Below are positions 32,521 through 41,136 of a stretch of 64,000 nt of DNA, in pieces; positions within the stretch are counted from its first letter, which is position 1, and each line of letters begins with the position of its first letter. Source of the DNA: an uncultured Nocardioides sp. (GTDB lineage: Bacteria > Actinomycetota > Actinomycetes > Propionibacteriales > Nocardioidaceae); the NCBI RefSeq assembly GCF_947488515.1, contig NZ_CANKZF010000001.1, positions 930,001 through 994,000 of the forward strand. The letters run 5' to 3'. The position numbers and the translations under genes were made by a program. A model generated the notes under the pieces. The model made no database searches. It was given only the letters and a program-made list of their open reading frames with translations, and was not told where the DNA came from.

Positions 32521-32832
32521 CTAGACGCCCGGCGCCTCGCCAGACGAGGCCGACCCGTCGTGACCGGGCCCGGGCTCGTCGCGGTGCCGCTCCTCCATCT
32601 CGGTCGCCAGCCGGGCGAGGACCTCGTCGACGTCGGACATCCGGTAACCGCGGAACGCGAGCGGGAACCGCACCGTGCGCAGGTCCTGCGCCGCGATCGG
32701 TCGGTCGTCGGGCAGCGCGAGGTCGGGTCGGTCGTCGTACGCCGGGGCCATCGAGCCGCCGCGGCCGGAGGCCACCATCGCGACGCCGCCCATGGCCAGG
32801 ACGACGAGGACGGCGAAGAACCACATCATCAT
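32521..32832 (-). CDS. DivIVA-domain membrane-anchored protein
   Basis: A 103-residue protein. An N-terminal transmembrane helix (MMMWFFAVLVVLAMGGVAMV) is followed by the short DivIVA/Wag31-type segment FPLAFRGYRMSDVDEVLARL at about residues 56-75 and a short helix ending in an acidic, Gly/Ser-rich tail. The RGYR..DVD motif is the membrane-binding start of DivIVA-like proteins; here it follows a true transmembrane anchor. The position next to a LOG-like gene matches Rv1209 next to Rv1205 in mycobacteria as I recall. It overlaps the upstream LOG gene by 4 bp. Confidence 0.85.
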   Translation of the reverse strand: MMMWFFAVLVVLAMGGVAMVASGRGGSMAPAYDDRPDLALPDDRPIAAQDLRTVRFPLAFRGYRMSDVDEVLARLATEMEERHRDEPGPGHDGSASSGEAPGV

Positions 32833-33611
32833 TCGGGCCGCTCCGGCTCGGGGTCGGGCCAGCGGCCCTCACGCGCGGCCACCATCAGCGACACCGCCTC
32901 GTCGACGTCGTCGGTCAGCACCATCATGTCGAGGTCGGCGGCGTTGATCTTGCCCTCGGCCAGCACCGTCTGCCGCAGCCAGTCGAAGAGCCCGGACCAG
33001 TAGCTCGTGCCGATGAGCACGATGGGGAACGACGTCACCTTGCGCGTCTGCACCAGCGTCAGCGCCTCGAACAGCTCGTCGAGGGTGCCGAGGCCGCCTG
33101 GCAGGACGACGAACCCCTGGGAGTACTTGACGAACATCGTCTTGCGGGCGAAGAAGTAGCGGAAGTTGATGCCCTTGTCGACCCACTGGTTGAGCCCGGA
33201 CTCGAAGGGCAGCTCGATGCCGAGGCCGATGCTCGCGCCGCCGGCCTCGCAGGCGCCCTTGTTGGCTGCCTCCATCGCCCCGGGACCGCCGCCGGTGATG
33301 ACGGCGAACCCGGCGTCGACGAGCTTGCGGCCGACCTCCTCGCCGATCGCGTAGAAGGGGTGGTCGACCGATGTGCGCGCGGAGCCGAAGACCGCGATGG
33401 CCGGACCGGTCTCGGCGAGTGCGCCGAAGCCCTCGACGAACTCCGCCTGGATCCGCAGCACGCGCCACGGGTCGGTGTGGACCCAGTCGGTCGGGCCGCG
33501 GGAGTCGAGGAGGCGCTGGTCGGTGGTGCTGCCCTCGTGCACCTGGCCGCGACGCTCGATGACGGGACCCGTCACGCGGTCGGCCTGCCGGTCGTTGCGT
33601 CGGATGTTCAT
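32829..33611 (-). CDS. LOG-family Rossmann-fold protein (TIGR00730)
   Basis: A 260-residue member of the lysine-decarboxylase-like/LOG family, cytokinin-type nucleoside monophosphate phosphoribohydrolases. The nucleotide-binding GGGPGAMEAANKGA lies near residue 127 and the family signature PGGLGTLDELFEALTLVQ near 190, with the catalytic Arg/Glu pair in RKTMFVKYSQ and GTLDE. The N-terminal 60 residues before IAVFGSART are charged. The enzyme releases adenine-type bases from nucleotides; the physiological role in actinobacteria is debated. The ATG 33611 overlaps the dapE stop as ATGA. Confidence 0.9.
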   Translation of the reverse strand: MNIRRNDRQADRVTGPVIERRGQVHEGSTTDQRLLDSRGPTDWVHTDPWRVLRIQAEFVEGFGALAETGPAIAVFGSARTSVDHPFYAIGEEVGRKLVDAGFAVITGGGPGAMEAANKGACEAGGASIGLGIELPFESGLNQWVDKGINFRYFFARKTMFVKYSQGFVVLPGGLGTLDELFEALTLVQTRKVTSFPIVLIGTSYWSGLFDWLRQTVLAEGKINAADLDMMVLTDDVDEAVSLMVAAREGRWPDPEPERPE

Positions 33612-34666
33612 GCCAGCCACTCCTTGAGGATCCGCTCGCAGCGCTCGATGTGCTCGGTGGGGACGTGCTCGTCCTGCTTGTGGGCGAACATCGGGTCGCC
33701 GGGACCGAAGTTCACCGCCGGGACGCCGAGCCTGGTGAACTGGGCGACGTCGGTCCAGCCGAACTTCGGGGCGACCTCGCCGCCGACCGCCTCGACGAAC
33801 GCCTTGGCCGCCGGCCGGTCCAGGCCCGGCATCGCGCCGGCGGCCATGTCGGTCACCGTGACGTCGTAGCCCTCGAAGAAGTCGCGCACGAACGCCTCGG
33901 CGTCGTCCTCGCTGCGGTCGGGGGCGAAGCGGAAGTTGACCTCGACGACGCACTCGTCGGGAATCACGTTGCCGGCGACACCGCCGCGGATGCCGGTCGC
34001 GTTGAGGCCCTCGTGGAAGGCGAGGCCGTCGATCTCCGGCTGCCGTGCGACGTAGTCGTTGAGCCGGCCGAGCACGGGGCCGGCGAGGTGGATGGCGTTG
34101 ACGCCCTTCCAGCTGCGGGCGCTGTGCGAGCGCTCGCCGGTGGTGCGTACGTCGACGCGCATCGTGCCCTGGCAGCCCGCCTCGATCGCGGCGTTGCTCG
34201 GCTCCATGAGGATCGCGAAGTCGGCCTGCAGCAGGTCGGGGTCGCTCTCGGTCAGCTTGCGCAGGCCGTTGTGGACCGAGTCGACCTCCTCGGCCTCGTA
34301 GAAGATGAAGGTGAGGTCGCGGTTGGGCGAGGTGACGTCGGCGGCGAGCTTGAGCATCACCGCGTCGCCGCCCTTCATGTCGCAGCTGCCGAGCCCGTGC
34401 AGGACGCCGTCCTCGAGACGGGACGGCAGGTTGTCGTTGAGCGGGACGGTGTCGAGGTGTCCCGCGATCACCACCCGCTCCCCCAGGCCGAGCTCGGTGC
34501 GGGCCACGACGGTGTGGCCGCGCCGGGTCACGGAGAGGTGGGGCAGTGACGTCAGGGCCGTCTCGACGGCGTCGGCGATCTCCTGCTCTTCATGGCTGAC
34601 GGAGAAGATGTCGACGAGCTGCTGGGTCAGGGAGACGACGTCGGCGGACAGGTCGAGGTGGGCCAT
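33608..34666 (-). CDS. dapE: Succinyl-diaminopimelate desuccinylase
   Basis: A 352-residue M20 zinc hydrolase that releases L,L-diaminopimelate in the succinylase branch of lysine synthesis. Zinc-ligand and catalytic motifs are VVIAGHLDTVPLNDN at about residue 67, HGLGSCDMKGGDAVMLKLAA near 90, and FYEAEEVDSVHNGL at about 123. ILMEPSNAAIEAGCQGTMRV lies near 153, and the dimerisation domain includes ERSHSARSWKGVNAI. ATG 34666 (MAHLDL) is taken; an ATG four codons earlier is possible. With dapD (42602) and dapC (44632), three steps of the branch lie within 12 kb. Confidence 0.93.
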   Translation of the reverse strand: MAHLDLSADVVSLTQQLVDIFSVSHEEQEIADAVETALTSLPHLSVTRRGHTVVARTELGLGERVVIAGHLDTVPLNDNLPSRLEDGVLHGLGSCDMKGGDAVMLKLAADVTSPNRDLTFIFYEAEEVDSVHNGLRKLTESDPDLLQADFAILMEPSNAAIEAGCQGTMRVDVRTTGERSHSARSWKGVNAIHLAGPVLGRLNDYVARQPEIDGLAFHEGLNATGIRGGVAGNVIPDECVVEVNFRFAPDRSEDDAEAFVRDFFEGYDVTVTDMAAGAMPGLDRPAAKAFVEAVGGEVAPKFGWTDVAQFTRLGVPAVNFGPGDPMFAHKQDEHVPTEHIERCERILKEWLA

Positions 34667-34701
34667 GCCCCGATTCAACCAGCCGCCACCCGCTCCGTGC
34701 G

Positions 34702-37700
34702 TCAGGCCCGGGCGACCTGCACGTCCACCTCAGCGGCGTCGACGTACGACACCGCGGTGGCCAGTGTCTCGTCCGCGATCAAGGCCTCGTGGGTCCGGGC
34801 CGCGGCCAGGGTGGCCTCGGGACCGGTGATCGTCAGGCTGATCCGGTCGCTCACCTGCAGGCCGGCGTCCTTGCGGGCCTGCTGGACCGCGCGGACCAGG
34901 TCGCGGGCGGCGCCCTCGGCCTCGAGCTCGGGCGTGACGGCGGTGTCCAGGACGACGAAGCCGCCGCGCGGCAGCATGCCGAGCGCGGAGTCCTCGTCCG
35001 ACGACCCGGCCACGGTCTCGAGGGCGTACTCCCCCTCGACGAGCGCGAGTCCACCGGCGGTCACGGTCCCGTCGTCGGCGACCGACCAGTCACCGGACTT
35101 CGAGCCCTTGATCGCCAGCTGGACGTCCTTGCCGAGGCGCGGACCGGCCGCGCGGGCGTTGACCGTGAGCCGCTGCGAGACGCCGTACGACTCCGCCTCG
35201 GGCGCGTCGACCGCGAGGACCTGGACTGCCTTGAGGTTCAGCTCGTCGGCGACCAGCTGCTCGAAGCCGTCGAGATCGGCGTCGGTGACGACGGTCAGGC
35301 GCGCCAGCGGCAGGCGGTTGCGGAGGTTGGCGGCCTTGCGCAGCGCCGAGCCGGCCGAGCAGACGTCGCGGACGGTGTCCATCGATGCGACCAGCGACTC
35401 GTCGGCGGGCAGGTCGTCGGCGGACGGCCAGTCGGTCAGGTGGACCGAGCGCTCGCCGGTGAGGCCGCGCCAGACCTCCTCGGTGGTCAGCGGCATCAGC
35501 GGCGCGGTGGCGCGGCAGACGACCTCGAGCACCGTGTGGAGGGTGTCGAACGCGTCGGCGTCCTCGTCCCAGAAGCGCTCGCGGGAACGTCGGATGTACC
35601 AGTTGGTCAGCACGTCGAGGAAGCTGCGCGTCGAGTCGCACGCCGCCGCCACCTCGTAGTTGTCGAGCTGGTCGGTCATCGCGGCGACGTAGTCACGCAG
35701 CTTGGCCAGGATGTAGCGGTCCATCGGGTGCGCGCTGTCGGTACGCCACGTGGCGTCGTAGTCCTCGCCACCCTTGGCCGCGTTGGCGTACAGGCTGAAG
35801 AAGGACCAGCTGTTCCACAGCGGGATCAGCACCTGCCGCACCGAGTCGCGGATGCCCTGCTCGGTGACCACGAGGTTGCCGCCGCGGAGGATCGGGCTCG
35901 ACATGAGGAACCAGCGCATCGCGTCGGCGCCGTCGCGGTCGAAGACCTCGCGCACGTCGGGGTAGTTGCGCAGCGACTTCGACATCTTCTGGCCGTCGTT
36001 GCCGAGCACGATGCCGTGGCTGAGGCACGTCGAGAACGCCGGCCGGTCGAAGATCGCGCCTGCCAGGACGTGCATCGTGTAGAACCAGCCGCGGGTCTGG
36101 CCGATGTACTCGACGATGAAGTCGCCGGGGAAGTGGTTGTCGAACCAGTCCTTGTTCTCGAACGGGTAGTGCACCTGCGCGAACGACATCGAGCCGGAGT
36201 CGAACCACACGTCCAGGACGTCGGTGACGCGGCGCATGGTCGACTTCCCGGTCGGGTCGTCGGGGTTGGGTCGCGTCAGCTCGTCGACGAACGGGCGGTG
36301 CAGGTCGGGGTTGCCGTCCTTGTCGCGCGGCAGCGTGCCGAAGTCACGCTCGATCTCCTCGAAGGAGCCGTAGACGTCGACACGCGGATGGTGCTCGTCG
36401 TCGGACTTCCACACCGGCACCGGGCTGCCCCAGAAGCGGTTGCGGGTGATCGACCAGTCGCGGGCGTTCTCCAGCCACTTGCCGAACTGGCCGTCCTTGA
36501 TGTGCTCGGGCACCCAGCGGATGTCCTGGTTGAGCGCCATCAGGCGCTCCTTGACCTTGGTCACCTCGACGAACCACGACGAGACGCCCTTGTAGATCAA
36601 CGGCTGCCGGCAGCGCCAGCAGTGCGGGTAGGAGTGGTCGTACGTCTCGCGCCGCACCAGGACGGTGCCGGGCGTGACCGAGCCGCCCTGCTCGCCCTTC
36701 GTGACCGCCTTGAGGTGGTCGATGATGTGGAGGTTGGCGTCGAAGACCTGCATGCCCTCGTAGTCGGTGACGGGGAAGGTGAAGCGCCCGTCCTTGCCGA
36801 CCGGCATGACCGCCTCGATGCCCTCGCGGTCGGTGACGACCTTGTCGTCCTCACCGAAGGCGCCGGCGGTGTGCACCAGCCCGGTGCCGTCCGTGGTCGT
36901 GACGAACTCGGCGGGCACGAGGCGGAAGGCGCGCTCGTGGCCGGCGTAGTAGCTGAACGGCGGGGCGTACTCCAGGCCGACGAGGTCGGCGCCCTTGTGG
37001 CGACCGACGATCGTGGGCTCGTCCGTGTCGGGGTAGAGCTCGCGCTTGTACGACGCCAGGCGCGCCTCGGCGATCAGGTAGCGCTCGAGACTGCCGGTGG
37101 GTGCAGCGGACTGCACGACGACATAGTCGATGTCCTCGCCGACCATCACCGCGAGGTTGGACGGCAGGGTCCACGGGGTCGTCGTCCAGACGAGCACCTT
37201 GACGCCCTTGAACGGGCCGTCGGTCGTGACGTCGTAGCCGACGGTGACGGCCGGGTCCTGCCGCATCTGGTAGACGTCGTCGTCCATGCGCAGCTCGTGG
37301 TTGGACAGCGGCGTCTCGTCCTGCCAGCAGTAGGGCAGCACGCGGAAGCCCTCGTAGACCAGGCCCTTCTCGTGCAGCTGCTTGAAGGCCCAGATGACCG
37401 ACTCCATGAACTCCGGGTTCATGGTGCGGTAGTCGTTGTCGAAGTCGACCCAGCGCGCCTGGCGGGTGACGTAGTCGCGCCACTCGCCGGTGTACTTCAG
37501 GACCGACTGGCGGCAGGCCTCGTTGAACTTCTCGATGCCCAGCTCGACGATCTCGTCGGTGGTCTTGATGCCGTTGAGTCGCATCGCCTCGAGCTCGGCG
37601 GGCAGGCCGTGGGTGTCCCAGCCGAAGCGGCGCTCGACCTTGTGGCCGCGCATCGTCTGGTAGCGCGGGATGAGGTCCTTGACGTAGCCGGTGAGCAGGT

Positions 37701-37923
37701 GGCCGTAGTGCGGCAGGCCGTTGGCGAACGGCGGGCCGTCGTAGAAGACGAACTCGTTGCTGCCGTCGGCGCCGGCGTCGCGCTGCTCGACGCTCGCCCG
37801 GAAGGTGTCGTCGGACTCCCAGTACGCCAGGACCGCTTCCTCGATGTCAGGGAAGCGCGGGCTGCTCGCGACGGACGTCGCCTGCCCGTCCGGGCTGGTG
37901 TGGCTGACCTTGGGGTACGTCAT
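34702..37923 (-). CDS. ileS: Isoleucyl-tRNA synthetase, type 2 (eukaryote-like)
   Basis: A 1073-residue class Ia synthetase. The ATP-binding HIGH motif is present as HYGH in [20 protein letters not shown] at about residues 60-80, followed by [18 protein letters not shown] is exact in [13 protein letters not shown] near residue 642. The CP1 editing domain, a tryptophan-rich [13 protein letters not shown] stretch and a long C-terminal anticodon-binding region are present. The length and the [13 protein letters not shown] pattern fit the type 2 IleRS that resembles eukaryotic cytosolic enzymes and is generally less sensitive to mupirocin. ATG 37923 ([10 protein letters not shown]) follows a T-box leader, so synthesis is probably controlled by uncharged isoleucine tRNA. 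Confidence 0.96.
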   Translation of the reverse strand: MTYPKVSHTSPDGQATSVASSPRFPDIEEAVLAYWESDDTFRASVEQRDAGADGSNEFVFYDGPPFANGLPHYGHLLTGYVKDLIPRYQTMRGHKVERRFGWDTHGLPAELEAMRLNGIKTTDEIVELGIEKFNEACRQSVLKYTGEWRDYVTRQARWVDFDNDYRTMNPEFMESVIWAFKQLHEKGLVYEGFRVLPYCWQDETPLSNHELRMDDDVYQMRQDPAVTVGYDVTTDGPFKGVKVLVWTTTPWTLPSNLAVMVGEDIDYVVVQSAAPTGSLERYLIAEARLASYKRELYPDTDEPTIVGRHKGADLVGLEYAPPFSYYAGHERAFRLVPAEFVTTTDGTGLVHTAGAFGEDDKVVTDREGIEAVMPVGKDGRFTFPVTDYEGMQVFDANLHIIDHLKAVTKGEQGGSVTPGTVLVRRETYDHSYPHCWRCRQPLIYKGVSSWFVEVTKVKERLMALNQDIRWVPEHIKDGQFGKWLENARDWSITRNRFWGSPVPVWKSDDEHHPRVDVYGSFEEIERDFGTLPRDKDGNPDLHRPFVDELTRPNPDDPTGKSTMRRVTDVLDVWFDSGSMSFAQVHYPFENKDWFDNHFPGDFIVEYIGQTRGWFYTMHVLAGAIFDRPAFSTCLSHGIVLGNDGQKMSKSLRNYPDVREVFDRDGADAMRWFLMSSPILRGGNLVVTEQGIRDSVRQVLIPLWNSWSFFSLYANAAKGGEDYDATWRTDSAHPMDRYILAKLRDYVAAMTDQLDNYEVAAACDSTRSFLDVLTNWYIRRSRERFWDEDADAFDTLHTVLEVVCRATAPLMPLTTEEVWRGLTGERSVHLTDWPSADDLPADESLVASMDTVRDVCSAGSALRKAANLRNRLPLARLTVVTDADLDGFEQLVADELNLKAVQVLAVDAPEAESYGVSQRLTVNARAAGPRLGKDVQLAIKGSKSGDWSVADDGTVTAGGLALVEGEYALETVAGSSDEDSALGMLPRGGFVVLDTAVTPELEAEGAARDLVRAVQQARKDAGLQVSDRISLTITGPEATLAAARTHEALIADETLATAVSYVDAAEVDVQVARA

Positions 37924-37943
37924 GCGGCTGGCTCGACTCTCGA

Positions 37944-38130
37944 CTCGTGGGATGACTCCACGAGGACGATCGGCTGACCGCGGTACCACCTCGCTTGCCG
38001 CCAACCCTCTGGCGACCGCTCGTTCCGGCTGTGTCGGGCCGCACCCGCCGGGTTCTAGTGAGGTGGCGGCCGGCTCGCCGCACCCGTTCTTCCCGAGGCT
38101 CGCCGCTGATGACGGCTCAGACGCCTGCCC
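37944..38130 (-). promoter_or_regulatory. T-box riboswitch upstream of ileS
   Basis: On the minus strand the leader contains the T-box core GGTGGTACCGCGG (37978-37990), whose TGG pairs with the CCA end of uncharged tRNA. About 120 nt upstream it contains an ATC triplet (38108-38110) within CCGTCATCAGCGGCG, the Ile specifier candidate. Downstream, CTCGTGG and CCACGAG (37944-37950 and 37958-37964) form a hairpin just before the start codon, with no T-tract. That fits translational control, as established for actinobacterial ileS T-boxes. It fills most of the 408-base gap upstream of ileS; the remainder (about 38131-38195) shows nothing I recognise apart from GC-rich sequence. Confidence 0.88.
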
Positions 38131-38195
38131 CGATCGTACGGCTCGGGCTCGGGCGCCCGCCAATCGGATTCCGCGCGAGCAGGTCCTACCCCCCC

Positions 38196-38293
38196 GGTGG
38201 TAGTCCAGTGAGTTCTGGTTGCCCTGCGGGGGTAGTCCAGTGACGGATGGTCGTTGACGGGCGTGAGGTGCAGCCATCCCTCACTGGACTACC
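38196..38293. repeat. Palindromic repeat, left copy (with an extra half-site)
   Basis: The core spans 38231-38293. GGTAGTCCAGTGA (38231-38243) and TCACTGGACTACC (38281-38293) form a perfect 13-bp inverted repeat. Directly inside it, GGATGG (38245-38250) pairs with CCATCC (38274-38279), leaving a 23-nt loop. A further half-site, GGTAGTCCAGTGAG, occurs at 38199-38212. A second copy in the same orientation lies at 39451-39514, so the two bracket one gene. Imperfect identity between the copies outside the ends suggests they are old or under structural rather than sequence constraint. Confidence 0.85.
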
Positions 38294-38331
38294 CCGCCAG
38301 CGAGCCTGGAGAGACGGCAGGCGCGGGATCG

Positions 38332-39372
38332 TCAGGCGGCAACCCGCCGGTATCTGAGGTAGCGCTCCCGCTGCCACGCGGTGAGAGCCCGCCGCTGCTC
38401 GACGGTCTCCGTCCCGGTCCACCAGGACGGGGCCTCGACGGTCCACCTCCGACGACCCGCCTGCTCCCACGCCCGACGCGATGCTGCGGACAGCCTGCGC
38501 ACCCAGTCGTCGACGTCGTACCAGTCCGTCGCGAACATGGACACCGGCTCGAGTCCGACGTCCCGGAAGTCGGCGTCCTGCCGGTTGTCCTTCGAGGCTC
38601 CGACCAGGCTGAGGTGGGAGTCGCCGTGGTAGAGCCCGACCAGGCCGGAACGGGGGACGATCATGTCCGGGGTTCCGACATGCCGGCCGTCGAGCGTGAA
38701 CACCGGGAGGTTGCACCTCGGCCGGGGCAGTCCGGCCAGGCGCGTCCACAACCCGCGCATCCGCGTCTCACGGGGCGACCACGAGTTCTCGTCGGCCTCG
38801 AGCAGCGCGTCGCGCGCCTGCTGGATGCCGGTGACGGGCCCGAGCTGGTCCACGTACGCCCGCACCTCCGCCAGCGACACCAGGTCGGAGTAGCAGGCCA
38901 TGTCGATCGCCTCGAGCGCCGCACCGAGCCCGTCGGCGTACCTCATCTCGTAGGTCACCGACCGCACCGCAGCGGTGACCGGCAGACCGTCGACCACCAC
39001 GATCTCCCGGGGGTGCAGGAACTCCTGGCTCACCTCGAAGCCGGGCTGCGCCATCACGTGGCGCCGCGCCACGACGCTCACCGGTCTCGAGCGGGTCCCG
39101 TCTCGGGTGCCGTCGAACCAGGCAGCGCCCAGCCAGGCAAGCCCGGCCCATCCCGTGACGGCCTCGTCCGCCCGCAGCGCGGCCGCCGCCTCCACCGTCC
39201 GCTGTGCGGCGGTCAGCGGCACATCGGCGGGTACCCACAGGCCGCACCCGGCCGAACGCCACCTGGGTCCGCGCGCCTGCGCACGGGTCGGTCCGCGCAG
39301 GCCCGCGGCATCGACCCGGACCGGGGCGACCAGACCGGGCCGTCGCTCGTGGAAGGGAGGTGGGATGAACAC
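38332..39372 (-). CDS. Endonuclease-like (DUF559/VSR-fold-like) protein in a palindrome-bracketed unit
   Basis: A 346-residue protein of an actinobacterial hypothetical family. The N-terminal region, with GPRWRSAGCGLWVPADVPLT near residue 40 and EAAAALRADEAVTGWAGLAW at about 65, resembles AbiEi-like/transcriptional-regulator-type proteins. The C-terminal part has DENSWSPRETRMRGLWTRL at about 195, GRHVGTPDMIVPRSGLVGLY at about 230 and a HGDSHLSL...KDNRQDADFRDVGL stretch at about 250. This is the layout of the PD-(D/E)xK-like DUF559/very-short-patch-repair fold, although the usual EYDG reads LYHG, so catalysis is uncertain. I chose GTG 39372 (start FIPPPFHERRPG) because it matches the family N-terminus; an ATG further upstream lies inside the flanking repeat. 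No partner gene is evident. Confidence 0.6.
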   Translation of the reverse strand: MFIPPPFHERRPGLVAPVRVDAAGLRGPTRAQARGPRWRSAGCGLWVPADVPLTAAQRTVEAAAALRADEAVTGWAGLAWLGAAWFDGTRDGTRSRPVSVVARRHVMAQPGFEVSQEFLHPREIVVVDGLPVTAAVRSVTYEMRYADGLGAALEAIDMACYSDLVSLAEVRAYVDQLGPVTGIQQARDALLEADENSWSPRETRMRGLWTRLAGLPRPRCNLPVFTLDGRHVGTPDMIVPRSGLVGLYHGDSHLSLVGASKDNRQDADFRDVGLEPVSMFATDWYDVDDWVRRLSAASRRAWEQAGRRRWTVEAPSWWTGTETVEQRRALTAWQRERYLRYRRVAA

Positions 39373-39450
39373 CTCGAGGACCTGCCCGCCAGCGGGGCGG
39401 CGTACCGGCCTTCCACAGGGCAGAAGTCGAGGCTCCGCCGCCCGACCCCG

Positions 39451-39514
39451 GGACAGTCCAGTGGCAAACGGTCGTCCAGACGCCCCAGGGACAGCCATTT
39501 CTCACTGGACTACC
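39451..39514. repeat. Palindromic repeat, right copy
   Basis: Second copy of the 63-64 bp palindromic repeat, in the same orientation as 38231-38293. AGTCCAGTG (39455-39463) pairs with CACTGGACT (39503-39511), and inside it AAACGG and CCATTT can pair with one mismatch. Blocks shared with the left copy are AGTCCAGTG, CGGTCGT or TGGTCGT, CAGCCAT and CTCACTGGACTACC followed by CGCC. It lies about 80 bp upstream of the endonuclease-like gene start and adjacent to the PadR operator region. Confidence 0.82.
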
Positions 39515-39525
39515 GCGCCGAGGTC

Positions 39526-39594
39526 GGTATTCAGTGTTGCCAAGTACCGGTAGTCTGTGACACTGTTTACTGGTACTCAGCAACACTGAATACC
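39526..39594. promoter_or_regulatory. Large inverted repeat upstream of the PadR-ABC operon (operator candidate)
   Basis: GGTATTCAGTGTTGC (39526-39540) and GCAACACTGAATACC (39580-39594) are a perfect 15-bp inverted repeat separated by 39 bp. The spacer and flanks add TACCGGTA (39545-39552), GACTACCGGT (39604-39613) and several CAGTG/CACTG half-sites. PadR regulators bind such dyads next to their own promoter, so this is probably the operator for the PadR gene 55 bp downstream; the promoter itself is not clear by eye. Confidence 0.65.
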
Positions 39595-39648
39595 AGTGAC
39601 ACCGACTACCGGTTGCACTGGACGACCACACCGAGAGGAGGCGGCGAC

Positions 39649-39978
39649 ATGGGCAGCAAGCAGCTGACCGAGATGCTCAAGGGCACCCTCGAGGGGATCG
39701 TGCTCGCGATCCTGGCGACCCGGCCGGCCTACGGCTACGAGATCACCGCCCGGCTCCGCGACCAGGGCTTCACCGACATCGTCGAGGGCACGGTCTACGC
39801 CGTCCTCGTGCGCGTCGAGCAGCGCGGGCTCGTCGACGTCGAGAAGGTCCCGTCGGAGAAGGGGCCACCACGCAAGGTCTACGCGCTCAACGCCGAGGGC
39901 CGCACGGTCCTGGCCGAGTTCTGGAGGAACTGGGAGTTCCTCGTCGCACGTATCGACACACTTCACGAGGAGAGCTGA
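39649..39978 (+). CDS. PadR family transcriptional regulator
   Basis: A 109-residue PadR-type winged helix repressor. The DNA-binding region is EGIVLAILATRPAYGYEITA with ARLRDQGFTDIVEGTVYAVL, the classic PadR YGYEI...EGT.Y motif, and KGPPRKVYALNAEGRTVLAE forms the wing. ATG 39649 follows a strong GAGAGGAGG (39633-39641). It heads an operon with a DUF1048 protein and an ABC exporter, a common arrangement in which PadR represses drug or toxin export until a ligand binds. The upstream inverted repeat is the likely operator. Confidence 0.94.
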   Translation: MGSKQLTEMLKGTLEGIVLAILATRPAYGYEITARLRDQGFTDIVEGTVYAVLVRVEQRGLVDVEKVPSEKGPPRKVYALNAEGRTVLAEFWRNWEFLVARIDTLHEES

Positions 39979-39979
39979 C

Positions 39980-40348
39980 ATGGCCGCCAAGTGGCTCGAG
40001 GCGATCACCGGATCGCTGGAGCAGAAGAAGCAGTACAAGCAGGCGAAGGCGCGGCTTGAGTCGCTGCCGGAGCCCTACGCAGCGGCTGGAGAGGCCGTCA
40101 ACCGCTACCTGATGTACTTCGGCGGGGTCGTCGACGGAGACGTCATCGTGCGGATGTTCGTCGACCTCGCCGACCTCTGGGAGCGCGCCGCGCTCGACGG
40201 GACGCCGGTGCGGGACATCGTCGGCGACGACCCGGTCGAGTTCGCCGAGACCTACGCCGAGTCCTACGGCGGCAAGCGCTGGATCGACAAGGAGCGCGCC
40301 CGCCTGGTCCAGGCCTTCGACGACCTCGAGAAGCGGGACCGGTCATGA
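39980..40348 (+). CDS. DUF1048 family protein
   Basis: A 122-residue helical cytoplasmic protein of the DUF1048 family, a DNA/regulatory-associated family that typically follows PadR genes. Visible features are WLEAITGSLEQKKQYKQAKA at the start, YLMYFGGVVDGDVIVRMFVD in the middle and FAETYAESYGGKRWIDKERA near the end. It begins 2 bp after the PadR stop and overlaps the ABC ATPase start by 4 bp, so it is part of the operon. Its biochemical role is not known. Confidence 0.9.
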   Translation: MAAKWLEAITGSLEQKKQYKQAKARLESLPEPYAAAGEAVNRYLMYFGGVVDGDVIVRMFVDLADLWERAALDGTPVRDIVGDDPVEFAETYAESYGGKRWIDKERARLVQAFDDLEKRDRS

Positions 40349-41136
40349 GCACCGCGACCCTGTCCCCGGCGATCCGGGTGCAGGGCGTCGAGAAGGCGTA
40401 CGGCGACCTGGCCGTGCTCCGCGGGGTCGACCTCGACGTCGCTGCGGGCAGCATCTTCGCCCTGCTCGGTTCCAACGGGGCCGGCAAGACGACGCTCGTC
40501 AAGATCCTCGCGACCCTGCTCCGCGCCGACACGGGCTCGGCCGAGGTCAACGGCTTCGACGTCCGGGACCGCGCCGGCGACGTGCGCGAGTCGATCAGCC
40601 TCACCGGGCAGTTCGCCGCCGTGGACGAGGTGCTCACCGGACGCGAGAACCTCGTCCTGGTCGCCCGGCTGCGGCACGTGCGGGAGCCGGGCGCGGTGGC
40701 CGAGCGCCTGCTCGAGCGGTTCGACCTCGTCGACGCGGGCGATCGCAAGGCCGGTACCTACTCCGGCGGGATGCGCCGTCGTCTCGACATCGCGATGAGT
40801 CTCATCGGCGACCCGCCGGTCGTCGTCCTCGACGAGCCGACGACGGGGCTCGACCCGCAGGCCCGCATCGAGGTCTGGAAGACCGTCCGGCAGCTCGCCG
40901 AGTCGGGGACCACGGTGCTGCTGACGACCCAGTACCTCGACGAGGCCGAGCACCTCGCCGACCGCATCGCGATCCTCCACGGGGGTCGCATCATCCAGAA
41001 CGGCACCCTCGACGAGCTCAAGAAGCTGCTGCCCCCGGCACGGGTCGAGTACGTCGAGAAGCAACCCAGCCTCGAAGAGGTCTTCCTCGCCCTCGTCGGC
41101 GAGCAGGTCCCCAGCGCGGCAGGAAGGGAGTCCTGA
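40345..41136 (+). CDS. ABC transporter ATP-binding protein, DrrA-like exporter
   Basis: A 263-residue ABC ATPase of the daunorubicin-resistance DrrA family. Walker A is LLGSNGAGKTTLVKIL at about residues 35-50, the signature is YSGGMRRRLDIAMSL near 138, and Walker B is VVVLDEPTTGLDPQAR near 158; the switch histidine is replaced by LLTTQYLDEAEHLADRIAIL. The C-terminal ~40 residues (KKLLPPARVEYVEKQPSLEE) match DrrA. It drives export by the membrane partner encoded next. Its end and the permease start share one base (TGATG). Confidence 0.94.
   Translation: MSTATLSPAIRVQGVEKAYGDLAVLRGVDLDVAAGSIFALLGSNGAGKTTLVKILATLLRADTGSAEVNGFDVRDRAGDVRESISLTGQFAAVDEVLTGRENLVLVARLRHVREPGAVAERLLERFDLVDAGDRKAGTYSGGMRRRLDIAMSLIGDPPVVVLDEPTTGLDPQARIEVWKTVRQLAESGTTVLLTTQYLDEAEHLADRIAILHGGRIIQNGTLDELKKLLPPARVEYVEKQPSLEEVFLALVGEQVPSAAGRES

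Noticed and set aside
34789..37977. A 1062-codon open frame on the plus strand across ileS.
   Set aside because: It is a GC-bias shadow of ileS, with low-complexity Val/Asp/Arg-rich translation and no recognisable domain.
38332..39372. AbiEi/AbiEii toxin-antitoxin pair.
   Set aside because: Only one gene is present; no nucleotidyltransferase (AbiEii) neighbour lies on either side.
39373..39498. N-terminal extension of the endonuclease-like gene to an ATG at 39498.
   Set aside because: The extension runs into the palindromic repeat and reads as low-complexity Arg/Pro/Gly sequence; GTG 39372 gives the conserved start.
38196..39514. Insertion sequence with transposase bounded by terminal inverted repeats.
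   Set aside because: The flanking repeats are in direct, not inverted, orientation relative to each other, the gene shows no transposase motif and no target-site duplication is evident.
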